Notes: generated by a model not told the origin, from the sequence alone. A stretch of DNA of 64,000 bases from Chryseomicrobium aureum (GCF_016909155.1 NZ_JAFBFG010000001.1:1-64000); one strand, 5' to 3'. Positions 24,543-34,035 are shown, numbered from the stretch's first letter. Translations and numbers: made by a program.

Positions 24543-24776
24543 GGTGCCTGTCACCCTTTACCAACAGTTCCCATTTGGTGCCTGTCACTCTTCTTCTGAA
24601 TAGACCTAAACAGAAAAATAGTTTCCATAATATGACTTCGGTAGAATAAATATTAATTTGGGTAGAATAAATCATGAATAGTGTAGAATAAATCTCACAT
24701 TCATCCGATGAACGTTCGCTCAGTTTTAGTCCTCCAACGCAAAATTTCTGAACAGCCGGCTCCACATTTAATAAAA
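24543..24776. repeat. Composite intergenic repeat, copy 3
   Basis: Same order as copy 2: GGTGCCTGTCAC at 24543 and 24577 (34 bp apart), GTTTCCATAATATGACTTC at 24621, 21-bp units at 24640, 24661 and 24682 (GGTAGAATAAAT twice, then TGTAGAATAAAT), CATCCGATGAACGTTCGCTC near 24704, AAATTTCTGAACAGCCGGCTCCACATTTAA-like end near 24745-24775. No coding potential. Confidence 0.8.
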
Positions 24777-24827
24777 AAAGGACTTTTACAAAAGCTGTCG
24801 AATAGATACTAGGGGAGGGGAATCACA

Positions 24828-25607
24828 ATGACATACGAAACACTAAAAATCGATCAAACAGGTGAAGTCCTGACAGTCACGCTCAATCGACCAGAGGCAC
24901 TAAATTCTATGAATGGACAAATGATTGATGAACTAACAAATTTTTTTACAGACCTACATAACGATACAACATCAAAAGTTGTCGTTTTAAAAGGGGAAGG
25001 TCGTGCATTTTCAGCAGGTGGAGATATCAAAGCGATGCTTGCAAATGATGGGTCGTTCGACATTGGGGATATCATGAGTAAACTTGAAAAGTTAGCTCTC
25101 GCGTATTACACGCTACCAAAACTTACAATTGCGGCTGTTCACGGAGCAGCAGCGGGATTAGGGTTCAGTCTCGTATTGGCGAGCGATTTTATTTTAGCTG
25201 AAAAATCAGCAAAACTAGCCATGAACTTTATAGGCATTGCACTTGTTCCGGATGGAGGAGGCCACTTCTTCTTAAAAGAGCGAGTGGGTGTACCAAAAGC
25301 GAAGCAGATTATTTGGGAAGGCAAGATGATGACGGGTCAACAAGCTCACGAAGCTACACTTGTCGATCAAGTAGTAGAAGATGGTCATCTTCAGGCGACC
25401 CTGGATCACTTTACAAACCAGCTAACAGCATCTCCAGTTCAAGCTATGCTAGAGTCTAAGAAGATTTTACATGGAATTAAAACTAAAGAGTTGCAACAAG
25501 TTCTTGCAGGTGAAGCAGCTGCTCAGACAGCTATGCGTTCTGCAGCGGATCATCTAGAAGGCATCGATGCTTTTGTAAACAAGCGCAAACCACAATTCAA
25601 TCAATAA
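24828..25607 (+). CDS. yhaR: Enoyl-CoA hydratase/isomerase (YhaR-like)
   Basis: 259-residue crotonase-fold enzyme. The oxyanion-hole segments GRAFSAGGDIKAM (about 61-73) and HGAAAGLGFSLVLASDF (about 104-120) are clear. At the first catalytic Glu position (Glu144 of mitochondrial crotonase) the sequence reads ALVPDGGGHFF; only one acidic residue, Asp, is visible, so hydratase versus isomerase is open. Position before yhaONM agrees with B. subtilis yhaR. SD GGGGAGGGG. Confidence 0.85.
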   Translation: MTYETLKIDQTGEVLTVTLNRPEALNSMNGQMIDELTNFFTDLHNDTTSKVVVLKGEGRAFSAGGDIKAMLANDGSFDIGDIMSKLEKLALAYYTLPKLTIAAVHGAAAGLGFSLVLASDFILAEKSAKLAMNFIGIALVPDGGGHFFLKERVGVPKAKQIIWEGKMMTGQQAHEATLVDQVVEDGHLQATLDHFTNQLTASPVQAMLESKKILHGIKTKELQQVLAGEAAAQTAMRSAADHLEGIDAFVNKRKPQFNQ

Positions 25608-25610
25608 AAA

Positions 25611-25637
25611 ATAGCCGCTCTCTCAGGAGGCGGCTAT
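25611..25637. terminator. Terminator between yhaR and the yhzC-like gene
   Basis: ATAGCCGC pairs GCGGCTAT around CTCTCAGGAG-type loop bases, A6 before and TCTTCT after. Usable by both convergent genes. Confidence 0.8.
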
Positions 25638-25640
25638 CTT

Positions 25641-25826
25641 CTATACATGGAATAAAATTAACTTTCCAGAAGTATTGACTAAGCGATGCGTCGTTTCCCC
25701 GTATCCTAGTTCTTCAATACGCGATTCCCCTTGACGTTTCGCTTCTTCATCTGAAGCGTATTCCCATTTTTCTTCCGCTAAAAGTTTCCCCGTTTTTTCA
25801 AACGCAGTAAAAGTGTACGTATGCAT
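25641..25826 (-). CDS. Small conserved protein (YhzC-like)
   Basis: 61 residues, soluble: MHTYTFTAFEKTGKLLAEE at the N-terminus, then ASDEEAKRQGESRIEELG and a terminal GKLILFHV strand. It resembles B. subtilis YhzC, found beside yhaO there. Function unknown. The start is the ATG after AAAGGGGAAG; the longer frame has no SD. Confidence 0.7.
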   Translation of the reverse strand: MHTYTFTAFEKTGKLLAEEKWEYASDEEAKRQGESRIEELGYGETTHRLVNTSGKLILFHV

Positions 25827-25878
25827 GTGCTTCTTCCCCTTTCTCTCTACTATCAGTATACAGAAAAATCCCATATGA

Positions 25879-25884
25879 TATAAT
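25879..25884 (+). promoter_or_regulatory. -10 box of the yhaONM operon
   Basis: A perfect TATAAT 30 nt before the yhaO ATG. No good -35 (GTATAC at 17 nt). Confidence 0.5.
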
Positions 25885-25914
25885 AGAACAAATATTCGAT
25901 TTAAGGAGTAGACT

Positions 25915-27063
25915 ATGGTAATCCGATTCTTTCATGCAGCAGATCTTCATCTAGAGAGTCCTTTTGCAAAAATTCAAAGCATGCCGGAACACTGGCAACA
26001 ACGCATCCGAAATGCATCGTTTGGCGCATTTGATTCCTTCGTCCAAGATGCTATTACGAATAAGCCGGACTTTATCCTACTTGCAGGAGATATTTACGAT
26101 GGTGAAACCCGTAGTTTACGCGCACAAGCCTATTTTAAGAAAGCTATGGAAACACTTGCACAGTACGATATTCCGGTTTATATCATTCATGGAAATCACG
26201 ATCATTTGGCAGGGAATTGGACGCGTTTTAAGCTTCCGCCAAATGTGACTATATTTGGTGAAACTCCTGAATCGTATGAACTCGAAATAGATGGACAAGT
26301 TGTTCAAATTAGTGGGTTCAGTTATCCACGACGTCATCTTCCTGAAAGTTATATTGAAAAGTATCCACCAAGAAAATCCTATGCAGATTATGCGATTGGC
26401 TTGCTTCATGGAAGTGAGCAAACACAACAAGAACATGATGTATACGCACCGTTTACACTAGAGCAACTTCGCCAAACTTCCTATGATTATTGGGCTCTCG
26501 GCCACATCCATAAGAGGCAACAACTTAGCACAAAACCAGCAATTGCGTACGCAGGGACTTTACAAGGTCGCAATCGAAAAGAGCAGGGAGTTCAAGGCTA
26601 TTATCATGTCGAACTATCAAACGGTGAGCCTACCATTACATTTCAGAAGGCTTCACAAGTTGTATTTGACGAAATTGAAGTTGTATTCGAATCGACAGCG
26701 TCAATTGATCACTTCCAAGAACAACTAATCAAAGCGCTGGAGCCGAAAACGGATCACATTTATACATTAGTACAAGTGACTATAAAGACTCCGAAAGAAG
26801 ACTGGATGCTGACGACGAACGAAAACGAACTGCGAGAATTTATACTAGAGCAGGTGAATCAAACAATTCAAACTGTTTATATTACTCATCTAAACCTGCA
26901 TTGGACTACTGAACTGGACCCAGCATTTCAACAGTTGATGAATCAGTTTGCTTTACCAACGATTCCTACAGCTATGCAACAAGTACTTGATTCATCTACT
27001 TTAGAAGATCAAGTGAAAGAGCGAATGCACGCCATTCTTACTGATCGGAGTGGTGGTCAATGA
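25915..27063 (+). CDS. yhaO: Metallophosphatase/nuclease YhaO (SbcD/Mre11-like)
   Basis: 382 residues. The calcineurin-like phosphoesterase motifs occur in order: HAADLHLESP (Asp-x-His), LLAGDIYDG (Gly-Asp), IHGNHDH (Gly-Asn-His-Asp), LLHGSE and WALGHIHKRQ (Gly-His-x-His). These are the two-metal ligands of the SbcD/Mre11 nuclease family. The stop overlaps the yhaN start by 4 nt (ATGA), so it probably works as a complex with YhaN, like SbcCD. Confidence 0.92.
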   Translation: MVIRFFHAADLHLESPFAKIQSMPEHWQQRIRNASFGAFDSFVQDAITNKPDFILLAGDIYDGETRSLRAQAYFKKAMETLAQYDIPVYIIHGNHDHLAGNWTRFKLPPNVTIFGETPESYELEIDGQVVQISGFSYPRRHLPESYIEKYPPRKSYADYAIGLLHGSEQTQQEHDVYAPFTLEQLRQTSYDYWALGHIHKRQQLSTKPAIAYAGTLQGRNRKEQGVQGYYHVELSNGEPTITFQKASQVVFDEIEVVFESTASIDHFQEQLIKALEPKTDHIYTLVQVTIKTPKEDWMLTTNENELREFILEQVNQTIQTVYITHLNLHWTTELDPAFQQLMNQFALPTIPTAMQQVLDSSTLEDQVKERMHAILTDRSGGQ

Positions 27064-29453
27064 AACTTCTCGAAGTCCATCTTTATGGATTTGGCAAACA
27101 TGTTGATCGTACATTTTCATTTTCAACACAAACAGTGGTTGTAGGGAACAATGAAACAGGGAAGAGTTCTCTTTATGAAGCGATTCTGCAAATCTTCTTC
27201 GGATTTCCGACTCGTGCGTCTGCGAATCGTTTAGAACCTAAATTTGGAGTTCGGTATGGTGGCTGGGTGAAAATTGAGTTACAGGACAAGCTATATCAAA
27301 TTGAGCGCGTGGAAGGGAAGTCCTCTGGAGTAGTTACTGTTACTGAAAATGGCATCTACTACGGAGGCGAAGAAGAACTACGGAGTTTACTTAAAGGATT
27401 AACAAGAGAACAAGCAGAATCTGTCTACGCTTTTCACCTTTTTGACTTGCAGCAAATTCACCAACTTTCTCAAGAAGACCTGACAGAACTTTTTTTTGCT
27501 AGTGGAACGACAGGTACGAATCCCTATGCGGTGTTAAATAAAGACGCAGCGAAAGAATTACAAGCGCTCTATAAACCAGGTGGAAAGAAACCGCACATCA
27601 ATCGCCAGTTAGAAGAATTGCGTGATTTAGAGAACCAACTCGTGAAAGGGTTGGAACAAGAGCGGTATTATGCAGAACTTACACAGCAACAACAGCAAGT
27701 AGAGAATCGTCTAGGTGAGGTTCGAAATGAAATTCGACTTACAAAACAGCAGATTTTTGAAGCGGAAGAACAGCAGATGTTGCATCCACTATTTGAGGAA
27801 TATGAAATGTTGCTCCACGTTACAAATGAGAGAGTCGACGTCTCCCAAACCGACCAAGACGACGTTCGGGAACTCTCGAATCGCATTTTGGATCTCACGC
27901 AAAAAGAAACGACGCTTTTGAGTACTTCCGTTGATGCTAATCAGTTGCATGAAAAAGAACGGGAAATTGAAGAGTTAGAATTGATTTTAGCTGATGAGAC
28001 GTCTTGGAGGGAAGTGCACAGTAAAATTGCCGAATTAGAAGAGCAACTTGAAGGTATCGTCCGCGAACAACAACCTGCACTTGCAGCTTTAGCAATAGAC
28101 CCATTCGACTTGGAAACAAAACTGGAAGGGTACGATTTGTCTTATCAAAAAGAACAACAACTGGATACATTACTCAAACCCACGTCTAATTGGGACAATA
28201 CGAAATATAAGTTTCTTTTACTGACAGCTGGAGCTTTTGTCGTGCTTGGATTTGTGACGGATTGGCTATTCTTCTATCTTCTCTCACTAGTTCTCATTGT
28301 AGCTGGAATCGTTGTGCCTTCTCGATTTAGTGATGTGGAGAGCGATAAAGCAGACAATTTCTTAAAAGAGTACGGTGTAAAGCCAACAGGAAATTATAGA
28401 GCGCGAGATATTTTCGATCAACTACGCAAGTTGCAACAGCTGCAGCTAAGTTACCGACAAATCGAAGAGCGTTTAACTAGCACACTACTTGAACGTGCAA
28501 AAATTGCGGCAAAGTTTCCTCAACATGCACAATCTGAATCCGTATTCCAAGAGGCTAGAAGACGACTTACAAAGCTTCATGAAGACTATCGCCTTTTGAA
28601 AGTGCGAGAAGCTGAACATATGTATACTGTGGAGCAGAGAAAAAAAGCTCAGAAGGCTAAACAAGTAGTAGAGGCGCAGTTACAAACGATCTATGAAAAG
28701 TATAGCGTTCCTAGTAGAGATGCTTTCGACACCTTAGTCAAAGATGCACAAGAAACCGCCAAAAAGATGGAGCGGCTTCAAGAATTGAAACGTCGATTGC
28801 ATGGCAAAGCTCGAAAAGATTTTGACAATGCAAAGCTCATCGTTGAACTGGATCGTTTAGAATCGGAACAGACAGAACTTACACGATCTGTTGTCACAAT
28901 CGAACAACAGATTGATCAGCTAGTGAGTGATGAACAAAGAGCCAAATTGCTTCAACAGATCGAAGCAAAAAAAGGACAGCTAGAAGAACTGGTCATCGAC
29001 TATCTTGCGTGGCAAGGAATAGCATCAAGTATAGAAGCACACTATGAGCATTATCAAAAAGATGTCTTTCCAGCCACTATTCAGCGAGCTAGTGAGCTGT
29101 TTGCTCGGTTTACTGCAAGTGCCTACAAATCATTAGGTTATAGCGAGAACCGATTTGTAGCAGTATCAAAAGATGGTACGCTTTTCGAGATGAAAGAGCT
29201 GAGCCAAGCTACGAAAGAACAAGCCTATTTAGCGCTACGATTCGCACTTGCAGAAGAACTATCAAAAGAAAAACCATTTGTTATTTTGATGGATGATCCA
29301 TTTGTCCATTTTGATGCGATTCGTTTTCAACAAGTGGTACAATGGTTGATGAGTGAGGAGAATCAATTGCCTTATCTATATTTCACATGCCGCGATGAGT
29401 GGCTGTCTCCACACAAAGTGCTGCATATGGAGACTGAAAGGAGCAAATCATGA
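27060..29453 (+). CDS. yhaN: SMC/Rad50-like ATPase YhaN, short form
   Basis: 797 residues. The N-terminal Walker A is [16 protein letters not shown] (about 29-44), Walker B near the C-terminus is [14 protein letters not shown], with coiled coil between and, unusually, a hydrophobic hairpin in the middle (about 381-424, [14 protein letters not shown] and [18 protein letters not shown]). YhaN proteins I know of are about 960 residues, so the coiled-coil arms are shorter here, with no sign of a frameshift. Probably a DNA-end processing ATPase with YhaO, membrane-tethered if the hairpin inserts. Confidence 0.9.
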   Translation: MKLLEVHLYGFGKHVDRTFSFSTQTVVVGNNETGKSSLYEAILQIFFGFPTRASANRLEPKFGVRYGGWVKIELQDKLYQIERVEGKSSGVVTVTENGIYYGGEEELRSLLKGLTREQAESVYAFHLFDLQQIHQLSQEDLTELFFASGTTGTNPYAVLNKDAAKELQALYKPGGKKPHINRQLEELRDLENQLVKGLEQERYYAELTQQQQQVENRLGEVRNEIRLTKQQIFEAEEQQMLHPLFEEYEMLLHVTNERVDVSQTDQDDVRELSNRILDLTQKETTLLSTSVDANQLHEKEREIEELELILADETSWREVHSKIAELEEQLEGIVREQQPALAALAIDPFDLETKLEGYDLSYQKEQQLDTLLKPTSNWDNTKYKFLLLTAGAFVVLGFVTDWLFFYLLSLVLIVAGIVVPSRFSDVESDKADNFLKEYGVKPTGNYRARDIFDQLRKLQQLQLSYRQIEERLTSTLLERAKIAAKFPQHAQSESVFQEARRRLTKLHEDYRLLKVREAEHMYTVEQRKKAQKAKQVVEAQLQTIYEKYSVPSRDAFDTLVKDAQETAKKMERLQELKRRLHGKARKDFDNAKLIVELDRLESEQTELTRSVVTIEQQIDQLVSDEQRAKLLQQIEAKKGQLEELVIDYLAWQGIASSIEAHYEHYQKDVFPATIQRASELFARFTASAYKSLGYSENRFVAVSKDGTLFEMKELSQATKEQAYLALRFALAEELSKEKPFVILMDDPFVHFDAIRFQQVVQWLMSEENQLPYLYFTCRDEWLSPHKVLHMETERSKS

Positions 29454-30391
29454 AGGGGATTACAACACTTCGAGTAGGCGATCCAGTCGATCACTATTTA
29501 CTAATAAAGCAGAGTACTGTTGGAGTTACAACAGTTGGAAAACCATTTATGTCTCTTGTATTGCAAGATAAAAGTGGGGATATTGAGGCGAAACTTTGGG
29601 ACACGACAGATGAACATGCCCGTCTTTATGGAGCGCAAAAAATCGTTCGTGTAGGCGGCGAAATCCACGACTACCGTGGAAAGTTACAACTGCGTGTTAA
29701 GAGTATCCGTCCTGTAAAAGATGAAGAAGGGATCACAATTACAGATCTTGTACCATCAGCAGAAAAGTCTAAGGAAGAGTTAATGAATGAATTGACTCCA
29801 TATATTTTCGAGATGACAAATCCAACCATTCAACGTCTTACGCGTCATCTTTTGAAAAAACATCACCTCGCATTCACAACGTATCCAGCTGCTACCCGAA
29901 ATCACCATGACTATGCAACAGGGTTACTGGACCATGTCGTGTCGATGTTACGTCTTGGCAAATCGTTAACGGAGTTATACCCGAGCCTTAATAAAGATTT
30001 ATTGTATTCAGGTATTTTACTACACGATGTAGGAAAGGTCATTGAACTTTCTGGGCCTGTAGCGACAAGCTATACAATAGAAGGAAATTTGCTAGGACAT
30101 ATTTCAATCATGGTAAATGAGATTGCGATGGCTGCAAAAGAATTGGAAATCGAAGGGGAAGAAGTCATGCTTCTTCAACACATGGTGCTATCTCACCACG
30201 GCAAAGAAGAGTGGGGAAGCCCGAAACGTCCGATGCTTCGTGAGGCTGAAATTCTGCATTATATTGATAATATAGATGCGAAGATGGCGATGTTAAATCG
30301 TGCGCTTGAAAAAACAACGCCAGGTGAATTCTCAGAACGCCTATTCCCGCTCGAGAACCGTTCATTCTACCGACCTACGTTTGATATTTAG
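29450..30391 (+). CDS. yhaM: 3'-5' exoribonuclease YhaM
   Basis: 313 residues: an N-terminal OB fold ([20 protein letters not shown]) and an HD phosphohydrolase domain ([35 protein letters not shown]) that binds metal and removes 3' nucleotides from RNA or ssDNA. ATGA overlap with yhaN. The final TAG is the first base triplet of the roughly 60-bp repeat that begins at 30388, an unusual gene end. Confidence 0.94.
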   Translation: MKGITTLRVGDPVDHYLLIKQSTVGVTTVGKPFMSLVLQDKSGDIEAKLWDTTDEHARLYGAQKIVRVGGEIHDYRGKLQLRVKSIRPVKDEEGITITDLVPSAEKSKEELMNELTPYIFEMTNPTIQRLTRHLLKKHHLAFTTYPAATRNHHDYATGLLDHVVSMLRLGKSLTELYPSLNKDLLYSGILLHDVGKVIELSGPVATSYTIEGNLLGHISIMVNEIAMAAKELEIEGEEVMLLQHMVLSHHGKEEWGSPKRPMLREAEILHYIDNIDAKMAMLNRALEKTTPGEFSERLFPLENRSFYRPTFDI

Positions 30392-30455
30392 ATGTGGAGC
30401 CGACTGATCAGAAATTTTGCGAGATGACAGCGTAGACTTTGAAGGCGAAGTATAC
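30388..30455 (+). repeat. Roughly 60-bp element abutting the yhaM stop codon
   Basis: TTAGATGTGGAGCCGACTG, then ATCAGAAATTTTGCGAGATG and ACAGCGTAGACTTTGAAG. The minus strand of 14840-14897 matches it with about five differences, and there too the TAG is the stop codon of the adjacent gene (CDF transporter). The first 40 bp also match the right ends of the repeats at 22100 and 24745. Confidence 0.8.
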
Positions 30456-30852
30456 TTGAGAAATCCAGATTCACCTTCCGACGATTGCTTTCAAGATCAA
30501 ATTAAGAAAGAAAAGGACTGGGGCCGCTCGATTCGAGCGGCCCCAGCGCGGTTCTTCTTAGTTTGCCCTTACGCAATCTTCTACAGTTGAATCAGGCTAG
30601 TTCAAGTGCTTGTTGAGATGAAGTTGTGACCTGCAAGTTTAAGATTCGGCTTCGCCTCTATATAATAATTGAAATAACCTTTATAGCTACAACTGACATT
30701 AGTAGTGCCAGGCTGTGCTAACGCAAGGCCTGATTTAACAATCTATAGAACACAGTTTAGGACAGCGAGTCTTATGGTGATGAAAGGTGACAGACACCAT
30801 TTGTAACTCAATCTCTGGCACTACCTCCTCTTGTCGATTGAGACTGCACTAG
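30456..30852. other. Gene-free stretch between yhaM and prsA
   Basis: No coding frame with an SD. It contains a perfect 12-bp G+C-rich hairpin (30518-30546, CTGGGGCCGCTC with GAGCGGCCCCAG) that lacks a T run on the plus strand but has a U-rich tail on the minus strand. It also has a lone GGTGACAGACACC (30785) related to the GGTGCCTGTCAC repeats, plus CAGGC-TGTGCTAACG-CAAGGCCTG-type weak symmetry near 30710. Confidence 0.5.
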
Positions 30853-30888
30853 AAAAAAACTCCGATCACATGCTGATCGGAGTTTTTT
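30853..30888 (-). terminator. prsA terminator
   Basis: AAAAAACTCCGATCA pairs TGATCGGAGTTTTTT over 5 nt, just behind the prsA stop. Confidence 0.92.
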
Positions 30889-30891
30889 GTA

Positions 30892-31788
30892 TTATTCGTT
30901 TGTTTCTTCTTCTTCAGCTGGAGCCTCGTAATCTAAGAAGTTTGCTAATGCGCCTTCAAGCTCTTCGTCTTGAATTTCAACATTTGCATCTTTCATTAGT
31001 TGTGCAACTGTACCGAATAAAGCAGATGAATCTGCTTTCGCAATTTTCACTTCACGCTCTAACTCTTCACGCATATCCTCGAAAGATTCTTCCGTTTCAC
31101 GCTTTTCAATTACTTCAATGATATGGAAACCAAAATCAGACTGAACAGGTTCACTAATAACGCCAGGCTCTAAAGAAAACGCTGCTTCTTCAAATTCTGG
31201 AACCATTGCACCGCGACCAAACCAACCTAAATCGCCACCAGAAGTTTGAGCTTGTGGCTCAGTTGAATACTCAGCAGCAAGTGCAGCAAAGTCTTCGCCT
31301 GCATCAAGCTTTTCTTTCACTTCGTTTGCAGTAGCTTCATCTTCTACTAAGATGTGACGAGCATTTACTTCTGTTTTAATCTCATCGTATTTCGCTTGAA
31401 TTTCTTCTTCTGTTGCCTCAACACCATCAATTAGTGCTTCTTCTTGAAGAAGATTCAATTTAAGAAACTTTTTATAAGACTCTTCTGTATAGCCTTGTTG
31501 AGCGATGAATGCATCAAAGTTTTCACCTTGTTCTTCTTTGTCCGCAGCTAAGGCCGCTTCTACTTGCTCATCGGATACATCGTATTCAGCATCAAGAGTT
31601 TTTTCAATCATTAACAATTGAAGTGCTTGATCACCGATAGATGCTTTCATTTCATTGTACAAATCATTTTGAGTAATATCGCCATATTCAGAGCTTACAA
31701 CCACAGGTGATGAAGCTTCTTCGTCTGAGCATGCGCCTAAAGTAAAGATTGAGGCTGCCAGAGCAGTTGTCATTAATGTTTTTTTCAT
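30892..31788 (-). CDS. prsA: Extracytoplasmic peptidyl-prolyl isomerase lipoprotein PrsA
   Basis: 298 residues. Lipoprotein signal peptide [20 protein letters not shown] with lipobox Cys20. The parvulin domain (about 135-225) is clear: [15 protein letters not shown], then [19 protein letters not shown] and [15 protein letters not shown]. It folds secreted proteins at the outer face of the membrane. The start is the ATG after AGGAGAG; the longer frame has no SD and would spoil the signal peptide. Acidic C-terminal tail. Confidence 0.95.
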   Translation of the reverse strand: MKKTLMTTALAASIFTLGACSDEEASSPVVVSSEYGDITQNDLYNEMKASIGDQALQLLMIEKTLDAEYDVSDEQVEAALAADKEEQGENFDAFIAQQGYTEESYKKFLKLNLLQEEALIDGVEATEEEIQAKYDEIKTEVNARHILVEDEATANEVKEKLDAGEDFAALAAEYSTEPQAQTSGGDLGWFGRGAMVPEFEEAAFSLEPGVISEPVQSDFGFHIIEVIEKRETEESFEDMREELEREVKIAKADSSALFGTVAQLMKDANVEIQDEELEGALANFLDYEAPAEEEETNE

Positions 31789-31921
31789 TTTGGTATCTCT
31801 CCTAACTAGATTCAGACAATGCTTACTATAACATAAACGTTTAAAAAACAAAATAGTTCCATATTTGCCTACGGACTCACAGAGACATCCGCATACTGTA
31901 AAGGACAAGGAGGTGATTGTA

Positions 31922-32014
31922 ATGGGTCATAGCTATTAAAACGGCTCAGGCTTTTCCTTGATTGTCGTTCTTTTCATTCTTCTTATTATTGTCGGCGCAA
32001 CATCCTTAATGTAA
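31922..32014 (+). pseudogene. YjcZ-family microprotein interrupted by a TAA
   Basis: Strong SD (AAGGAGGTGA), ATG, then MGHSY, TAA at 31937-31939, and in the same frame NGSGFSLIVVLFILLIIVGA and TSLM to a second TAA. The Gly-rich start and the LIVVLFILLIIVGA membrane helix are the hallmark of short YjcZ-type sporulation/membrane microproteins. Replacing the internal TAA by TAC or TAT restores the standard sequence, so this is a one-base nonsense change unless stop readthrough occurs. Confidence 0.75.
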
Positions 32015-32021
32015 CAAAAAA

Positions 32022-32047
32022 GAACGGATGCCATTTGGCGTCCGTTC
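32022..32047 (-). terminator. Terminator for the 32051 gene
   Basis: GAACGGATGCC pairs GGCGTCCGTTC over 4 nt. The T run (TTTTTT) is on the minus strand. Confidence 0.85.
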
Positions 32048-32050
32048 CAT

Positions 32051-32236
32051 CTATACTGCATATGTTATTTTTACATAAAGTGAAACAAATAATAGAGTAA
32101 TACAAATATTTACCATTCGGAATACTTTTGTCTGCTTCTCTTCTGATAGTTCGCGAGACGTGACAAATGCAAGTGCCATTCGATTTATTTGAAAGAAATA
32201 GAAGGCGGCAAATCCAAGTAGTGCCAAAATAATCAT
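32051..32236 (-). CDS. 61-residue membrane protein
   Basis: Two hydrophobic segments (MIILALLGFAAFYFFQINR and ICITLLFVSLYVKITYAV) flank a charged loop (SRELSEEKQTKVFRM). The ATG at 32236 has GGGAG 8 nt upstream. Unrecognised; its position between prsA and the DUF3267 gene corresponds to small yha genes in B. subtilis. Has its own terminator. Confidence 0.65.
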   Translation of the reverse strand: MIILALLGFAAFYFFQINRMALAFVTSRELSEEKQTKVFRMVNICITLLFVSLYVKITYAV

Positions 32237-32295
32237 ACTGTGACTCCCTTCGTGAACACTTTCATCATAGCAAAACAACGAGTTGCTAGCAATAG

Positions 32296-32838
32296 TTACG
32301 TACGAGGAGAGACGAGGATCTCATAACCATCCTCAATTTCTTCAATCCAAGCCTTCTTAGGTGAACGAATTAACTCTTTTACATAAATCAAGTCAATGAC
32401 ACACATGCCACAATGGTATGCAAAAAGTAAGATGAAGTAGTGAGCGAACTCTGGGAATATATAGATTCCTAGTAAAAACACAGTGGATAGCACTAAAAAC
32501 GGCAATAACAATGCAAAAATGAATCGACTTTTTCCAATCGGTTCACAAATTTTAATCATAAACATTGGAATCACACCGAAGTGCATAGATTTTTTTAATT
32601 TCACACGCCCATTTAAACGAGAGAGGGGAATGTAATGCAACAACTTGTGCACAGGATATACTGCTAAAAATGAAGCAACAAAGATGATGAAATATTCACT
32701 AGAACGCGTGCTTTCACTTACAAAAGACAGGCCAATATATGCGAATGAAAAAATCAAGAAAACAATAAAAGATGAAATTAAAAACAAACGGTCATAGCCG
32801 TACTGACGGCGGATATTAATGCTTTTCCAGCATTGCAT
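32296..32838 (-). CDS. DUF3267-type membrane protein (YhaJ-like)
   Basis: About 180 residues with four or five hydrophobic segments. DUF3267 proteins are putative membrane zincins with an HExxH motif; here the matching place reads VHKLLHYIPLS, keeping both His but with Lys instead of Glu, so peptidase activity is doubtful. Position between prsA and hpr matches B. subtilis yhaJ. ATG 32838 is used with AGGGG 8 nt upstream. Confidence 0.7.
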   Translation of the reverse strand: MQCWKSINIRRQYGYDRLFLISSFIVFLIFSFAYIGLSFVSESTRSSEYFIIFVASFLAVYPVHKLLHYIPLSRLNGRVKLKKSMHFGVIPMFMIKICEPIGKSRFIFALLLPFLVLSTVFLLGIYIFPEFAHYFILLFAYHCGMCVIDLIYVKELIRSPKKAWIEEIEDGYEILVSPRT

Positions 32839-32916
32839 GTAAAACACCCCTAAACTGATAGTTCAAGAGTTTACAATACGATGTTTCACCAATTAATTCA
32901 AGAGGGAAATTGTAAA

Positions 32917-33468
32917 TTATTTGATGGCGCTTTCATCTTTTTCGTCAAAATCGAATTCATGTTCAATATTTGCAAGTGATCGTTCGAAAATATCCATGAA
33001 ATCATCCCCGTAAATATTGCGTATGACTGCCATCATATCCATAAATTCTGGGAAGCGACCATAAAGTTGTTTGATAGGAAGAGAACCTTCAATGACTGAA
33101 TGGGAAGTATTGTGATAATTTTCATACATTTCTTCTAACAAGTTTGCGCCTTTTTCTGTAACGGTTACATAAGTGTTACGCTTATCGTCCTCTCTTTTTG
33201 AAAAAGCTAAAAGTTCACGTTGCTCCAACTTTTTCGAGAAGTTAAATGCCGTAGAAACATGCATCACACCGAACTTCGCTATATCAGAAATTGTGGCACC
33301 TTTTAAATGATAAGCAATCCACAAAATATGGTGCTCATTGATATTCAAGTCGTATGGTTTGATCCAAGTTTGCCAATCTTTTTCAACAGCTTTCCAGAGT
33401 GCTTTTGACAATTGACCAAGTCGCTGACTAAAAATCATTGCTTCTTTTAGAGAATAATTTTCTGACAT
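32917..33468 (-). CDS. hpr: MarR-family regulator Hpr (ScoC)
   Basis: 183 residues. Winged helix-turn-helix ([20 protein letters not shown], recognition helix near residue 75) and wing ([20 protein letters not shown]). In B. subtilis Hpr/ScoC represses extracellular proteases, oligopeptide permeases and sporulation genes. ATG 33468 has AAAGGTGG about 8 nt upstream; the GTG 12 nt earlier is inside that SD. Neighbours prsA, yhaH, trpP agree with B. subtilis order. Confidence 0.9.
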   Translation of the reverse strand: MSENYSLKEAMIFSQRLGQLSKALWKAVEKDWQTWIKPYDLNINEHHILWIAYHLKGATISDIAKFGVMHVSTAFNFSKKLEQRELLAFSKREDDKRNTYVTVTEKGANLLEEMYENYHNTSHSVIEGSLPIKQLYGRFPEFMDMMAVIRNIYGDDFMDIFERSLANIEHEFDFDEKDESAIK

Positions 33469-33613
33469 AGGGTTCGCCACCTTTTCTTATTGGATTGGGA
33501 AGAAGACTTTATGCATTTGGCTATGTAGTGAGTGGATTCTGTAGTTCTTTCTAGTATAACAACTGAGAGGAAGAAACGGAAATATAGGAGTATAATATTA
33601 TGACAATAAAAAT

Positions 33614-33656
33614 AAAAAGCATCTTCTCTTATTAAAAGAAAGAGAAAATGCTTTTT
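33614..33656 (-). terminator. yhaH terminator
   Basis: AAAAAGCATCTTCTCTT pairs AAGAGAAAATGCTTTTT with one mismatch and lies directly after the yhaH stop. Confidence 0.88.
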
Positions 33657-33660
33657 GATG

Positions 33661-34035
33661 TCAACCAGCCTTATCGGATTTTTTTGCCGGTAATGCTTGC
33701 TGAATTTCATCCATTGATTTTTGAATGGCCTCAAGGTCTTGTTGAATTTTTGCTTGAATGGGTGCAGTTTCTCGTTGCCACGTATCCACGCTTTCCTTCA
33801 TTCCTTGTAAAGCATCCGGTGCCACTTCTTTCGCTGACGTGATCAATTGTTGCAATGCAGTTTTCATTTCTTGAAAATGTGTCTTTACCTCATTTAAATC
33901 GTATTTAACAGTGGTTGAAGTAGCACGAAGCTGACTACGCACTTCAGGCCCGCTTTTAGGAGCAGATAATAAAACGGCTGTCGCTGAAACGGCAGCACCT
34001 GTAAGTAGGCCCCAAACAAAACGACTTTTATCCAT
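33661..34035 (-). CDS. yhaH: YtxH-domain protein (YhaH-like)
   Basis: 124 residues. The start (DKSRFVWGLLTGAAVSATAV) is a membrane segment with the Gly-rich YtxH pattern, followed by LLSAPKSGPEVRSQLR and a long amphipathic helical tail. YtxH proteins are stress-induced, membrane-associated and of unknown function. ATG preceded by GGCGGGGAC. Confidence 0.85.
   Translation of the reverse strand: MDKSRFVWGLLTGAAVSATAVLLSAPKSGPEVRSQLRATSTTVKYDLNEVKTHFQEMKTALQQLITSAKEVAPDALQGMKESVDTWQRETAPIQAKIQQDLEAIQKSMDEIQQALPAKKSDKAG

Noticed and set aside
25139-29571. Antisense and shifted open frames over yhaR, yhaO and yhaN
   Set aside because: Shadows of strongly recognisable genes without SD or family resemblance.
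30518-30546. G+C-rich hairpin as the yhaM terminator
   Set aside because: No T run on the plus strand; the U-rich tail is on the other strand.
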